From: Pyrofollis japonicus
GTDB taxonomy: Archaea; Thermoproteota; Thermoprotei_A; Sulfolobales; Pyrodictiaceae
Direction of reading: 5' to 3'
NCBI RefSeq assembly: GCF_033097485.1
Contig: NZ_AP028634.1
Span: 1,665,126 to 1,729,125, forward strand
DNA: 64,000 nt
The position numbers and the translations under genes were made by a program. Within the stretch, counting starts at the first letter, position 1. The number at the start of each line of letters is the position of its first letter. Of the stretch, positions 52,013 to 60,636 are shown one piece after another. The notes beneath the pieces were generated by a model that worked only from the letters and a program-made list of their open reading frames with translations, was not told where the DNA came from and did not search any database.

Positions 52013-53049
52013 CCAGCGTCACCTCGGAGAGCCCTTATCGCGAGCACTAGGTCGCTGAGCAAACTACTCGCAGTAGCCAAGGGGCCTGCACCAGGCCCAT
52101 AGACTGTGATGGGCTCAGCCTCCTCTGTCTCGACATGCGCCACGTTTAACGCGCCGCTAGTGGCTGCGATAGGGTCGCTTGGCTCCAGCTCTGCTAGGCG
52201 GACAACGGGTCGTTGACCCCGCTGTACTTCGAGCACATAGCGTATCTTCTTGCCCTTCTCGGAAGCCCTGCGGACGAGGTCCTCGGCCTCCGCGCTTATC
52301 TCATCAGCTATCACTACATCGTCGAAGGTATAGCCTAGCCCGATGGTACACGCCACTATGGCCGCCTTGGCCGCGAGGTCGAAGCCCTTGAGATCCGTTG
52401 ACGGGTCTGGCTCTGCGTAGCCCTTCTCCTGCGCGTCCTTAATGGCTTCGCTGAGCGAGTACCCCTTCTCTAACATGCTCAATACGTAGTTGCTTGTACC
52501 GTTAAGCGCACCCCGTACTCGGGTTATTCTCCTAGCAACGAGGCCTACTCGGAGTAAGTCTATGAGAGGTGTACCAGCCATTACGGTGGCCTTGTAGAAT
52601 AAGCGGCAACCATTCTTCCGGAGCAGCTCGGGGCCCCTTAGGGCTATGGGTGCCTTATCGGCTGTGACTACTGCTCCTCCAGCGCCTAGTACGCGGAGAT
52701 ACCATTTGAGCTGAGGCGGATCGCCGCGATACGTGCTCGGAGTAATATCTACGAGGATATCTACGCCTGGCTCCTCGAGAATCTCGTCTATGCTTACACC
52801 GGGCAAGCCTATGCCCTGAAGGGAAGAAACTTTTCCTCGTGGGAGACCCAGCATTTTCTCCAAATCCTTGCGGCTGAGGCCATCTGGGCTGACAGCTGCT
52901 CCGCGGCTATCCGCAACGAAGACTATACGTGCCTGGCTCCAGAGGCCGAGCTCGTCTCCTCGCTCCAGGACTAGTTTCACAAAGGTTCTCCCAACATTAC
53001 CAAAGCCTGCTACACCTATTCGGAGCAAGCGGGCCAATGCATTGCCCAC
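52000..53049 (-). CDS. hom: Homoserine dehydrogenase
   Basis: 349 residues, monofunctional without an ACT domain. Start RIGVAGFGNVGRTFVKLVLE (NAD(P) site), then VVTADKAPIALRGPELL, GALNGTSNYVLSMLEKGYSL and AYAEPDPSTDLKGFDLAAK-like segment (EPDPSTDLKGFDLAAKAAI), the substrate motif. Lys in TADKAP and Asp/Lys in DLKGFD are catalytic in this family. Reduces aspartate semialdehyde to homoserine, feeding ThrB and the methionine branch. Confidence 0.92.
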   Translation of the reverse strand: MGNALARLLRIGVAGFGNVGRTFVKLVLERGDELGLWSQARIVFVADSRGAAVSPDGLSRKDLEKMLGLPRGKVSSLQGIGLPGVSIDEILEEPGVDILVDITPSTYRGDPPQLKWYLRVLGAGGAVVTADKAPIALRGPELLRKNGCRLFYKATVMAGTPLIDLLRVGLVARRITRVRGALNGTSNYVLSMLEKGYSLSEAIKDAQEKGYAEPDPSTDLKGFDLAAKAAIVACTIGLGYTFDDVVIADEISAEAEDLVRRASEKGKKIRYVLEVQRGQRPVVRLAELEPSDPIAATSGALNVAHVETEEAEPITVYGPGAGPLATASSLLSDLVLAIRALRGDAGCEE

Positions 53050-53059
53050 CTCACTGAAC

Positions 53060-54337
53060 TTATCGAGTTAACAGACTCGTCACTATTCTGACTGCCTCAC
53101 CCGGATTCCTAGCTATAAGTCTTGTAGCTCCAGCAGCCATCATCGAATCCGGGTCTTTGAGGCCGTGGCCGGTGAGCACTATTACTGCCTTCTCGCCCTT
53201 CTCGATAATCCTGTCTTTTCTCAGCTTTAGTAAACCAGCCAAGCTAGCAGCGCTAGCTGGCTCAACTGCCAAGCCTTCGTGCCTCGCTAAGAGCCTCTGG
53301 GCGGAGAGTATCTCGTCGTCATCCACATCGATGAATAGGCCCTTGCTCTCCCTCACAGCCCTCATCGCTTTCGGCCAGTTAATAGGCCTACCAATCCTTA
53401 TAGCCGTGGCAACGGTCTCCGGGTGGTCGAAGAACACGGGCTCAGAAAGGCCTCTTCTCCAAGCAGATGCGAGCGGCGAGGCGCCCCTAGCCTGTACCCC
53501 CACCATTCGAGGCAGCTTGTTGATTAACCCGTAGCGCTTCAGCTCTAGGAAGCCCTTCCATATAGCAGATATGTTGCCAGCATTACCTACTGGGACCACG
53601 ACCCAGTCGGGTACACCGCCAAGCTGCTCAACGATCTCAAAAGCAATGGTTTTCTGGCCTTCGAGCCTCCACGGGTTAAAGCTGTTAAGAGGATAGAGCC
53701 TCGGATCTTGCCTAACAGCTTCCAGAACCGCCTCTAGGGCCTGGTCAAAGCTGCCCTCGATCTCAACTATTACTGCACCGTATAGGATGCTCTGAGCCAG
53801 CTTGCCGAGAGCAATCTTACCCCTAGGAACAACTATGATAGCCCTCATAGAGGCCTTTGCGGCATACGCTGCCGCACTCGAAGCAGTATTACCAGTACTA
53901 GCGACTATGACTGCATGAGCCCCACTGGCCTTAGCCACCGTAACAGCAACCGTCATGCCGCGGTCCTTGAAGCTCCCAGTGGGATTAACTCCCTCGTTTT
54001 TAGCATAGACGTTTACACCGTGCAAGTCACCAATGTTTGTTATCCTCGTTAACGGTGTCCATCCCTCGCCAAGGCTTACTGGCTCAACTCCGCGAGGCAG
54101 TGGCAGTAGCTCAAGATATCTCCACACGCCGGGGCTTCGGAGAGCCCACTTACTCCACGATGGATACTCGTATGGCTCTACCTCGACTTCGAGCAAGCCT
54201 TGACACATAGGGCAGAGAAGGAGGCGCGGGTGGGGATCATAGGTTCTGCCGCACTGTATACAGCGCAGCTTTACATCCGCATAGCTAAACGCGATACTAT
54301 AGGGGGGTTTGCTTACTTGTTTCTCGTATCCAAGCAC
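53060..54337 (-). CDS. thrC: Threonine synthase with N-terminal zinc ribbon
   Basis: 425 residues. CIQCGRTYDPHPRLLLCPMC at 27-46 gives a four-cysteine zinc ribbon of the archaeal type. The PLP lysine is in NPTGSFKDRGMTVAVTVAK, followed by VIVASTGNTASSAAAYAAKA and VVVPVGNAGNISAIWKGF. It converts phosphohomoserine to threonine. Placed between hom and a cystathionine synthase-like gene, in the order of a full threonine/methionine operon. Confidence 0.9.
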   Translation of the reverse strand: MLGYEKQVSKPPYSIAFSYADVKLRCIQCGRTYDPHPRLLLCPMCQGLLEVEVEPYEYPSWSKWALRSPGVWRYLELLPLPRGVEPVSLGEGWTPLTRITNIGDLHGVNVYAKNEGVNPTGSFKDRGMTVAVTVAKASGAHAVIVASTGNTASSAAAYAAKASMRAIIVVPRGKIALGKLAQSILYGAVIVEIEGSFDQALEAVLEAVRQDPRLYPLNSFNPWRLEGQKTIAFEIVEQLGGVPDWVVVPVGNAGNISAIWKGFLELKRYGLINKLPRMVGVQARGASPLASAWRRGLSEPVFFDHPETVATAIRIGRPINWPKAMRAVRESKGLFIDVDDDEILSAQRLLARHEGLAVEPASAASLAGLLKLRKDRIIEKGEKAVIVLTGHGLKDPDSMMAAGATRLIARNPGEAVRIVTSLLTR

Positions 54338-54389
54338 TTCACCGAAAAGGGCGTAGGGCTCTTGCTAAGGTATTAAAGTGTTCCCCTAC

Positions 54390-55505
54390 TTAGCCCTCCG
54401 TTTTCAGCACCCTCTCAAGCTCGCTCCATAAAGCCTCCACATCATCAACTCCAACGCTCAACCGTATGAGCCCCGGCGTTATCCCTAGGCTTTCCTTCTC
54501 CTCAGAGCTGAGTCCGCGATGGCTGCTCTCGTAAGGGTAAGAGGCTATGGAGTCGACGGCTCCAAGGCTAGGCGCAGGAACTATGAGCCTTATCTTCCTC
54601 AGTAAGCTCAGCGCCTTCTCTCTGCTACCAGTGTCGAATGCCAATACGCCACCAAAGATGCTGCCGAAGAGCCTTTTAGCGTTCTCGTGGTCAGGGTGGC
54701 TCTCTAGGCCGGGATAGTATACTCTTTCTACGAGGCCACTCTCCTCAAGCCGGCGGGCAATCTCTAGGGCTGTCTCCGAGGATCGACGGACGCGTAGCTC
54801 GAGTGTTCGTAGCCCTCTTAGGACAAGGTAGGCATCAAGGGGCTGGATTATGCTGCCTAGGAGCTTGCGCCACTCCCAGAGCTCTCTGTAGAGCTTCTCG
54901 TCGCTTAACCCAATAAATCCTCCTAGGACATCGTTGTGCCCTGCTATGTATTTCGTAAGGCTCTCAACAACTATATCAGCGCCTCGTTCCAGTGGACGAT
55001 AGATCACAGGCGAAGCAAACGTATTGTCAACTATGAGGATGCAATCCCTGCCACTACAAGTCTTAGCGAGCTCACTTAGCGGGGGAACACGCAGAGTAGG
55101 GTTAGCAATGGTTTCAACTAGTATTGCATCAACCTTGTCCGCTAAGGATAGGAGTTCATCCCAGGGAGGCCCGGCAAGGAAGAGAGCATTGCCTAGGAGA
55201 CGCTCTGCTAGCTGGCGTGTAGACCCATAAACCAGGCGAGCCATGGCAACCTTTTTGCCGTGGCGACGAAGCTCGTGGAGAATGGCCGAAAGCGATGCCA
55301 TACCCGTGTTGAATACAAGGCCATAGCCGGCCCCCTCCATGCACGACAGCGTCTCTTCGAGCAATTTGGCTGTCGGATTGTTTTCACGCCCATACTTTAT
55401 CTCCTCTACAGGGTCCCACCTCTCGCCGCGATAGGCATAAATCACCGAGATATGAATGGGCGGTACAACATCATCCCAATGCCGGGGAATACACTCTTCA
55501 AACAA
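54390..55505 (-). CDS. Cystathionine gamma-synthase/lyase-type PLP enzyme
   Basis: 371 residues, Cys/Met metabolism PLP family. The PLP lysine is in VVESLTKYIAGHNDVLGGFI, preceded by LIVDNTFASPVIYRPLERGA; the C-terminal substrate part has RLSVGVDDVEALWSELERVL. Within this family synthase, gamma-lyase and O-acylhomoserine sulfhydrylase cannot be told apart by eye. Its place after thrB and next to hom suggests a methionine branch from phosphohomoserine or O-acylhomoserine. Confidence 0.85.
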   Translation of the reverse strand: MFEECIPRHWDDVVPPIHISVIYAYRGERWDPVEEIKYGRENNPTAKLLEETLSCMEGAGYGLVFNTGMASLSAILHELRRHGKKVAMARLVYGSTRQLAERLLGNALFLAGPPWDELLSLADKVDAILVETIANPTLRVPPLSELAKTCSGRDCILIVDNTFASPVIYRPLERGADIVVESLTKYIAGHNDVLGGFIGLSDEKLYRELWEWRKLLGSIIQPLDAYLVLRGLRTLELRVRRSSETALEIARRLEESGLVERVYYPGLESHPDHENAKRLFGSIFGGVLAFDTGSREKALSLLRKIRLIVPAPSLGAVDSIASYPYESSHRGLSSEEKESLGITPGLIRLSVGVDDVEALWSELERVLKTEG

Positions 55506-55507
55506 TA

Positions 55508-56560
55508 CTATGCACCACCTTCGCCAATTTCCTCAACTAGCTCAAGAGCACCGGGAGCAAGTGATGCAACTACAGCTTCAGCTTTACCACACCCCAAGTA
55601 CGCTTGGCGCATAGCCTCCGCTATCCGGCGCGCCTTGGCCTCATTCTCTGCCAACGCTATCATGCTTGGCCCAGCACCACTTAGCGCTACTCCCAGTGCT
55701 CCATATGCAAGGGCAGCTTCGCGTACACGGCTGTAGCAAGGCACGTGCCTAGCCCTGGCCTTCTCAACTATACTGTCACCCATCATGGCTTCTCCTACGA
55801 GGCCTAGGTCTCCCTCAATAAGCCCTGCTATGAGGAGCGCGGTTCCCCCGCCAAAGTTTCTTGCAGCACTTGATGTAGGAACACTTTTTGGGACGACGGA
55901 TCGCATGAATTTCGTCTTGTGCTTCTGGGGCATAGCGTCCTCGGGCACGAGTATGGCGAACACGGGCTCAGCGCCAGGCACTATTCGCTTAGCCACAAGC
56001 CTCTCGCCGAGCTGGCCCACTATGACGAAGCCTCCGAGGAGGCTAGCCGAGACATTATCATAGTGCGGAGACCCAGCAGCTGCCGCTTCGCCTTCGCCAG
56101 CCGCCTCCACGAGCTCTCCAAGGTGTACACGCTGATTTAGCACCTCGGAGAAGGCTGCAACAGCTGCTGCAGCGCTAGCACCGCTACTACCGAGTCCGCG
56201 TCCAGGAGGAATACCCTTGTAAACCCTGATCTCAACAAGTCCGCCAATACCGAGCCTCCTCATGAGCGCTTCTATCGCCTTTTTAGCTGTCTCAGCTCCT
56301 CCACTTTCCCTACTATATGGGCCCTCAACCTCTACGACCTCTACCGATGAGTCTCGCGACTCCGAAAAACAGACAACAACCTCGTCGTAGAACGCCGTAT
56401 GCGCTACTGCTAGTACGTCGAAGCCGGGCCCAAGGTTGGCACTACTAGAGTATGCCCTCGACTTGGCGCAACTAGCCCCAGGTTTGCGGAGCAACATGTG
56501 TCTACCTAGGTATGCCGGACAACATGGAAGAAGCGTATATTTGTTCACTACTGCTGCCAC
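55508..56560 (-). CDS. thrB: Homoserine kinase
   Basis: 350 residues, GHMP kinase. SRAYSSSANLGPGFDVLAVA is the start motif and GRGLGSSGASAAAAVAAFSE the ATP loop. The frame runs to GTG 56560; the first 30 residues (with CCPAY) are atypical, and ATG 56497 (MLLRKPGASCAK) is a good alternative. It makes phosphohomoserine for ThrC. First gene of the operon; only two bases separate it from the next gene. Confidence 0.88.
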   Translation of the reverse strand: MAAVVNKYTLLPCCPAYLGRHMLLRKPGASCAKSRAYSSSANLGPGFDVLAVAHTAFYDEVVVCFSESRDSSVEVVEVEGPYSRESGGAETAKKAIEALMRRLGIGGLVEIRVYKGIPPGRGLGSSGASAAAAVAAFSEVLNQRVHLGELVEAAGEGEAAAAGSPHYDNVSASLLGGFVIVGQLGERLVAKRIVPGAEPVFAILVPEDAMPQKHKTKFMRSVVPKSVPTSSAARNFGGGTALLIAGLIEGDLGLVGEAMMGDSIVEKARARHVPCYSRVREAALAYGALGVALSGAGPSMIALAENEAKARRIAEAMRQAYLGCGKAEAVVASLAPGALELVEEIGEGGA

Positions 56561-56729
56561 ACCACTTAAGCATTGTGAAGCGCTCCTGTCTCTACGTCAC
56601 ATTATCTAAACCAGTGCTTCACAACCCCGATAAACACGTACAATACATGTTTGACTTGATTTATGTGCTTTAATTTATTTAAACCACCCGCCCTAAACTG
56701 AGTGGCCAGTAAACTAGGGTCCTGTAACT

Positions 56730-57923
56730 ATGAACACGAAGGAACTCGTTAACCGAATAAGGAATATGAGTGTAACATGGTTCTCATTTAACCTAGCAAC
56801 ATCAGCTATTATACTCTCAAGCTTCGCGCTCGCTAATCTAGAGCACATAGCGCTACTAAAAGACCTGGCAATGATCTTAGCCTATATCAACACGGCAACA
56901 TACATTGTAATATCGATTTTTTACGCGATACGCATAGCCATAGGCTGGGAATCGTTTACAAAAATGCTGCGACACCCCGTCCAAGGACCATTCTTGTCAG
57001 TAATACCAATAGCTACTATGCTGCTCTCACTCGACTGGAGCCTCGTCTTAAATAACATAATGGTTGCGGCACTACTCTTCTATATCGGCCTTGTAATCCA
57101 CACAGTGCTCTTCATCATCATAACTTATAGGCTGGAAAGGCACCCCGGGATAGAAGTCCGTTATATGAATCCAGGATGGTATATGCCGGCAGTAGGAAAC
57201 GTGCTGGTACCATATGTTGGTGCTGTCCTCAGTGTGCACGGCATACACGTCTCTAAGAGCCTTATGGGGATATACCTAGGCACCGGGACAGTCATGTGGA
57301 TAGCACTCTTCACGATATGGCTCTACCGCGCGATCTTCTACTCCCCGCCGCCTCCAAGACTAATGGCGACAACATGGATTAACCTTGCACCACCAGCCGT
57401 CATACCACTCTCCTATGAGGCCCTCCTCGGCTTCACACCCGATATATACAGAGTACTAATCGGTACAAGCAAGGAAGTACAACAAAGCCCCGTAGTATTG
57501 AAGCTATTGACCAGCTTCTTTGACTTCTTCTACTACACGTTCTGGGGAGTAGCGGGACTACTACTAGCAGTAATAATCGTAATAACAGTTGACTATCTAG
57601 CAAAGCGACAAGTAGAGTTCGCTGAAAGCTGGTGGGCATTCGTATTCCCACTTGCAGCCTACACCATATCTACTATACACTTGTACCTTCATCACACCGA
57701 GGACAAGTGGCTCGTATACTATGCCTGGTTCCTGTACATACTGACATGGATATCGTACCTCGTTACAACAATCCTTAGCATCTATTACGGTATAGAAGAG
57801 CTAAAAGGTGTCCCTGAAGAGAAACTGCCAGCAATACTTCACCCACTAGAACATGATATCGAGAAGACCGGCAACGGCGTCAGCAACAAGGATAGCAAAA
57901 AGACAGCTAGCCCTAAATCCTAG
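56730..57923 (+). CDS. TehA/Mae-type (TDT family) anion or malate transporter
   Basis: 397 residues, about ten membrane helices, voltage-dependent anion channel/TDT family. NPGWYMPAVGNVLVPYVGAV is the signature loop; a long helix-rich run and a charged hydrophilic tail of about 40 residues follow. Family members carry malate, C4-dicarboxylates, sulfite or tellurite. The next gene encodes malic enzyme, so malate uptake is the best guess, by context. A TATA-like TTTATTTAAACC at 56677-56688 lies about 45 bases upstream. Confidence 0.7.
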   Translation: MNTKELVNRIRNMSVTWFSFNLATSAIILSSFALANLEHIALLKDLAMILAYINTATYIVISIFYAIRIAIGWESFTKMLRHPVQGPFLSVIPIATMLLSLDWSLVLNNIMVAALLFYIGLVIHTVLFIIITYRLERHPGIEVRYMNPGWYMPAVGNVLVPYVGAVLSVHGIHVSKSLMGIYLGTGTVMWIALFTIWLYRAIFYSPPPPRLMATTWINLAPPAVIPLSYEALLGFTPDIYRVLIGTSKEVQQSPVVLKLLTSFFDFFYYTFWGVAGLLLAVIIVITVDYLAKRQVEFAESWWAFVFPLAAYTISTIHLYLHHTEDKWLVYYAWFLYILTWISYLVTTILSIYYGIEELKGVPEEKLPAILHPLEHDIEKTGNGVSNKDSKKTASPKS

Positions 57924-58037
57924 AGGTGCAGCCCTCCAAGTACAAGCAATAAATAGCGGCTGGACATGCCTGGCACAACATGTTTTACCTAATCCTTGCA
58001 CATCTCATACACGGAGTTCCGAGGTGTCTATTTATTC

Positions 58038-59441
58038 ATGACAGAAGAGCACAAGACTCTAGATTGGTATGAGATTGCTCGCCGCCTACACAAGTACTAT
58101 GAGGGCAAGATAGAAGTCCTCCCCAAGGTTCCCATAGGAAAGCAGGAGTATTACTCGATCTGGTATACGCCCGGAGTAGCAGGACCCGCCAAGGACGACG
58201 CTGAGAACCCGGATGAAACATTCCATAACACGTGGAGATGGAACGCAATAGCAGTCGTCAGCGACGGTACGCGCGTACTAGGCCTTGGCAAGATTGGGCC
58301 CGAGGGAGCCCTTCCCGTTATGGAGGGCAAGGCTCTCCTATTCAAGGCTCTCGGCGGCGTAGATGCCGTGCCACTCGTCCACCGTGCTCGTGATCCCGAG
58401 AAGTTCCTAGAGCTACTCGAACTCGTTGAGCCGAGCTTTGGCGGCATAAACCTCGAGGACATTGAGAGCCCTAAGTGCTTCTACATACTCGATGAGGCGA
58501 GAAAGCGCCTCAATATAGCCGTTTGGCACGATGACCAGCAGGGTACAGCAACAGTAACGCTTGCAGGACTAATAAACGCGGCCAAGCTAACGGGTAGGGA
58601 TCTGAGAAAGGCGAGAATAACGCTGATAGGCGCGGGTGCAGCAAACATCGCTCTCTATAGGCTTCTGAAAGCCTATGGAGTACCGCCCAAGAACATAACT
58701 GTCGTTGACTCTAAGGGGATCATTCATTCAGGCCGCCCAGATATCGAGAAGCTGAAGAAAGAGCATCCATGGAAGTACCAGATAGCAGTGGAGACCAATG
58801 GTGGCTGGAAGGGCCCAGTTAACGGAGGCATACCCGAAGCGCTCGACGGTGCAGAGATAGTGGTCGCGGCGTCGAGGCCAGGGCCTGGTGTCATAAAGAA
58901 GGAATGGGTCGCCAAGATGGCTAAGGATGGTATATTGTTCGCAGAGGCCAACCCGGTGCCGGAGATATGGCCCTGGGAGGCAAAGGAGGCAGGTGTTAGG
59001 ATAGTCGGCACGGGTAGGAGCGACTTCCCCAACCAGGTGAACAATAGCCTAGCGTTCCCACCGATATTTCGCGGAGTGCTAGACGTGAGGGCAAAGACGA
59101 TAACCGATGAGATGGCTATTGCTGCTGCAGAAGAGCTGGCAAAATTCGCGGAAGAGAAGGGCCTCCACGAAGACTACATACTACCAACTATGGAGGAGTT
59201 CGACGTCTTCCCAAGAGTTGCTGCAGCCACTGCCGCGAAGGCCGTGGAGCAGGGCGTCGCCAGGCTCAAGAGGACATATGAGGAGGAGCTCGAGATCGCC
59301 GAGAAGATAATCAAGTCCACGCTCGAAAAGTACGAGGCCCTGCTAAGAGCCGGGCTCATAAAAGAGATGCCCGAGGATGTTGAAAGAGCCATAGAAGGGC
59401 TAAGACAAAAGAAAAAGGAAGAAGCAGCCCACGCACATTAA
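58038..59441 (+). CDS. Malic enzyme (malate dehydrogenase, decarboxylating)
   Basis: About 467 residues from ATG 58038; GAGGTG lies at 58021-58026 and a TATA-like AATAAATAG at 57948-57956. Motifs: YTPGVAGPAKD, GLGKIGPEGALPVMEGKALL, SFGGINLEDIESPKCFYI, VWHDDQQGTATVTLAGLINA (metal-binding acidic residues) and ITLIGAGAANIALYRLL (NAD(P) site). It converts malate to pyruvate and CO2. With the transporter upstream it forms a malate utilisation pair; pyruvate may then go to the por enzyme encoded 30 kb away. Confidence 0.88.
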   Translation: MTEEHKTLDWYEIARRLHKYYEGKIEVLPKVPIGKQEYYSIWYTPGVAGPAKDDAENPDETFHNTWRWNAIAVVSDGTRVLGLGKIGPEGALPVMEGKALLFKALGGVDAVPLVHRARDPEKFLELLELVEPSFGGINLEDIESPKCFYILDEARKRLNIAVWHDDQQGTATVTLAGLINAAKLTGRDLRKARITLIGAGAANIALYRLLKAYGVPPKNITVVDSKGIIHSGRPDIEKLKKEHPWKYQIAVETNGGWKGPVNGGIPEALDGAEIVVAASRPGPGVIKKEWVAKMAKDGILFAEANPVPEIWPWEAKEAGVRIVGTGRSDFPNQVNNSLAFPPIFRGVLDVRAKTITDEMAIAAAEELAKFAEEKGLHEDYILPTMEEFDVFPRVAAATAAKAVEQGVARLKRTYEEELEIAEKIIKSTLEKYEALLRAGLIKEMPEDVERAIEGLRQKKKEEAAHAH

Positions 59442-59521
59442 GGCTTCTTTGCCTACCTATCCTTTTTCGCAAACCACGTCTTCGGCTAGACTCATACCGT
59501 TTACCTTTTCTCCAAAGAGTG

Positions 59522-60283
59522 TCAGCTTAGATCCCCACACCCACAGCCCATCTCCAATACGAGTCTATGTAGATCCTCGATGCCTTCACCGGTTATTGCG
59601 GAGACCTTTGGAACAGCAACGCTCCTGTTATACTTTAGGAGCACCCTCAGCGTCTCCCTAAGCATTTCTGCGTAGAGGCTCCTAGCCTCACGTAGCTGTC
59701 TAGCTACCCTCCCAAAGTCGCGAGTAATATCGCCTAGCAGCTCGGTATTAGGGGCCAAGTCAGCCTTATTGAGCACAGGAGCCGTTATGAGGCCTAAGCG
59801 CAGCTGAACCGCAGTAGCAAGGACGGCTAAGAACGCGTAATCGGCGGGATCCCTTATCACCGAGGCGTCTAGGACGAAGAGAGCATATGTCTCTGGACTA
59901 ATTTTCTGCAATGCCTCCGAGAGTCGCCACGCTAGGTCCCTGAACAAGAAGACCTCCATCTGTCCCGGCGTATCGACCAATACGTAGTCGGCGTCAGCGC
60001 CCGCTATCGCACCCACAATGTCGCTCAAACGCTCAGCCATAATCTCCATAGATTTCACGAGGGCACCGTTAGGTCCTAAGCCATACTTTCTAGCAACCTC
60101 GCGCGCATCGACAATCCTGCGTACGTCGAAGTCAGGCTCGTATGGAAGAGTCTCGGCTGCGGGGTCAAGGCTCACCGTATAGACGGGAATCTCCCCCTCA
60201 CGGAGCCACTTAGAATATGCAGCAACAAGCGAAGACTTACCGGAACCCGCCGGGCCGACGAAAACAACTATCAGCTTACCCAT
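59522..60283 (-). CDS. GPN-loop GTPase
   Basis: 253 residues. Walker A VGPAGSGKSSLVAAYSKWL; the GPN insertion LGPNGALVKSMEIMAERL, which is diagnostic; VDTPGQMEVFLFRDLAWRL as switch II; NKADLAP as the NKxD base motif. Eukaryotic relatives assist RNA polymerase II assembly; the archaeal role is not settled. Ends in a CGCG-type cysteine pair (MGCGCGDLS). Alone on the minus strand. Confidence 0.88.
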   Translation of the reverse strand: MGKLIVVFVGPAGSGKSSLVAAYSKWLREGEIPVYTVSLDPAAETLPYEPDFDVRRIVDAREVARKYGLGPNGALVKSMEIMAERLSDIVGAIAGADADYVLVDTPGQMEVFLFRDLAWRLSEALQKISPETYALFVLDASVIRDPADYAFLAVLATAVQLRLGLITAPVLNKADLAPNTELLGDITRDFGRVARQLREARSLYAEMLRETLRVLLKYNRSVAVPKVSAITGEGIEDLHRLVLEMGCGCGDLS

Positions 60284-60401
60284 GGCCAGCCCCTCCCCAG
60301 CCTCCCTGTTAAAATTCTATAGTAATCAACACGAGGCTCAATAAAAACAGAGATACACATCGTTCACAGCGATGGGCCGCTTGTGCCACCACGTGTATCT
60401 A

Positions 60402-60627
60402 TTGCCCCGGGGCAAGGCTTAATCCAGCCCCGCAGATAAAAGAAAATAACAATGGAGCTACGGGGCTCCCCCAGGCAAATGGGGCTCCACCCCGCCGACG
60501 GGGCCGTAGAAACCGGCCCTCGTGGGAGGAGGCGGGGCCCGTCGGGCGCCACCGTTCTCTTATTACGAAAAGTGCTCTGAGGGGCACTACGCTGAAGAGG
60601 AGTTGTACGGAACGCCTCAAGGCGTTC
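60402..60627. other. GC-rich structured tract upstream of tmcA (possible RNA or leader)
   Basis: The 350-base gap between the GPN GTPase and tmcA contains no convincing separate protein gene. It starts with a 14-bp palindrome TTGCCCCGGGGCAA (60402-60415), then an A-rich TATA-like ATAAAAG at 60436-60442. Then come several stems: GGAGC/GCTCC (60454-60469), CCCCG/CGGGG (60490-60503), GGGCCG/CGGCCC (60501-60519, 7-nt loop), GTGCTC/GGGCAC near 60570 and GAACGCC/GGCGTTC (60610-60627). It is clearly GC-richer than the flanking genes, typical of structural RNA in hyperthermophiles. Not matched to RNase P, SRP or 5S RNA by eye. The part after about 60550 may instead code for the TmcA N-terminus. Confidence 0.35.
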
Positions 60628-60636
60628 AAGAAGCAC

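Noticed and set aside
60610-60627. GAACGCC-TCAA-GGCGTTC as a transcription terminator
   Set aside because: Archaeal terminators are T-rich and usually not hairpins; no T-run follows, and the stretch may code for the TmcA N-terminus.
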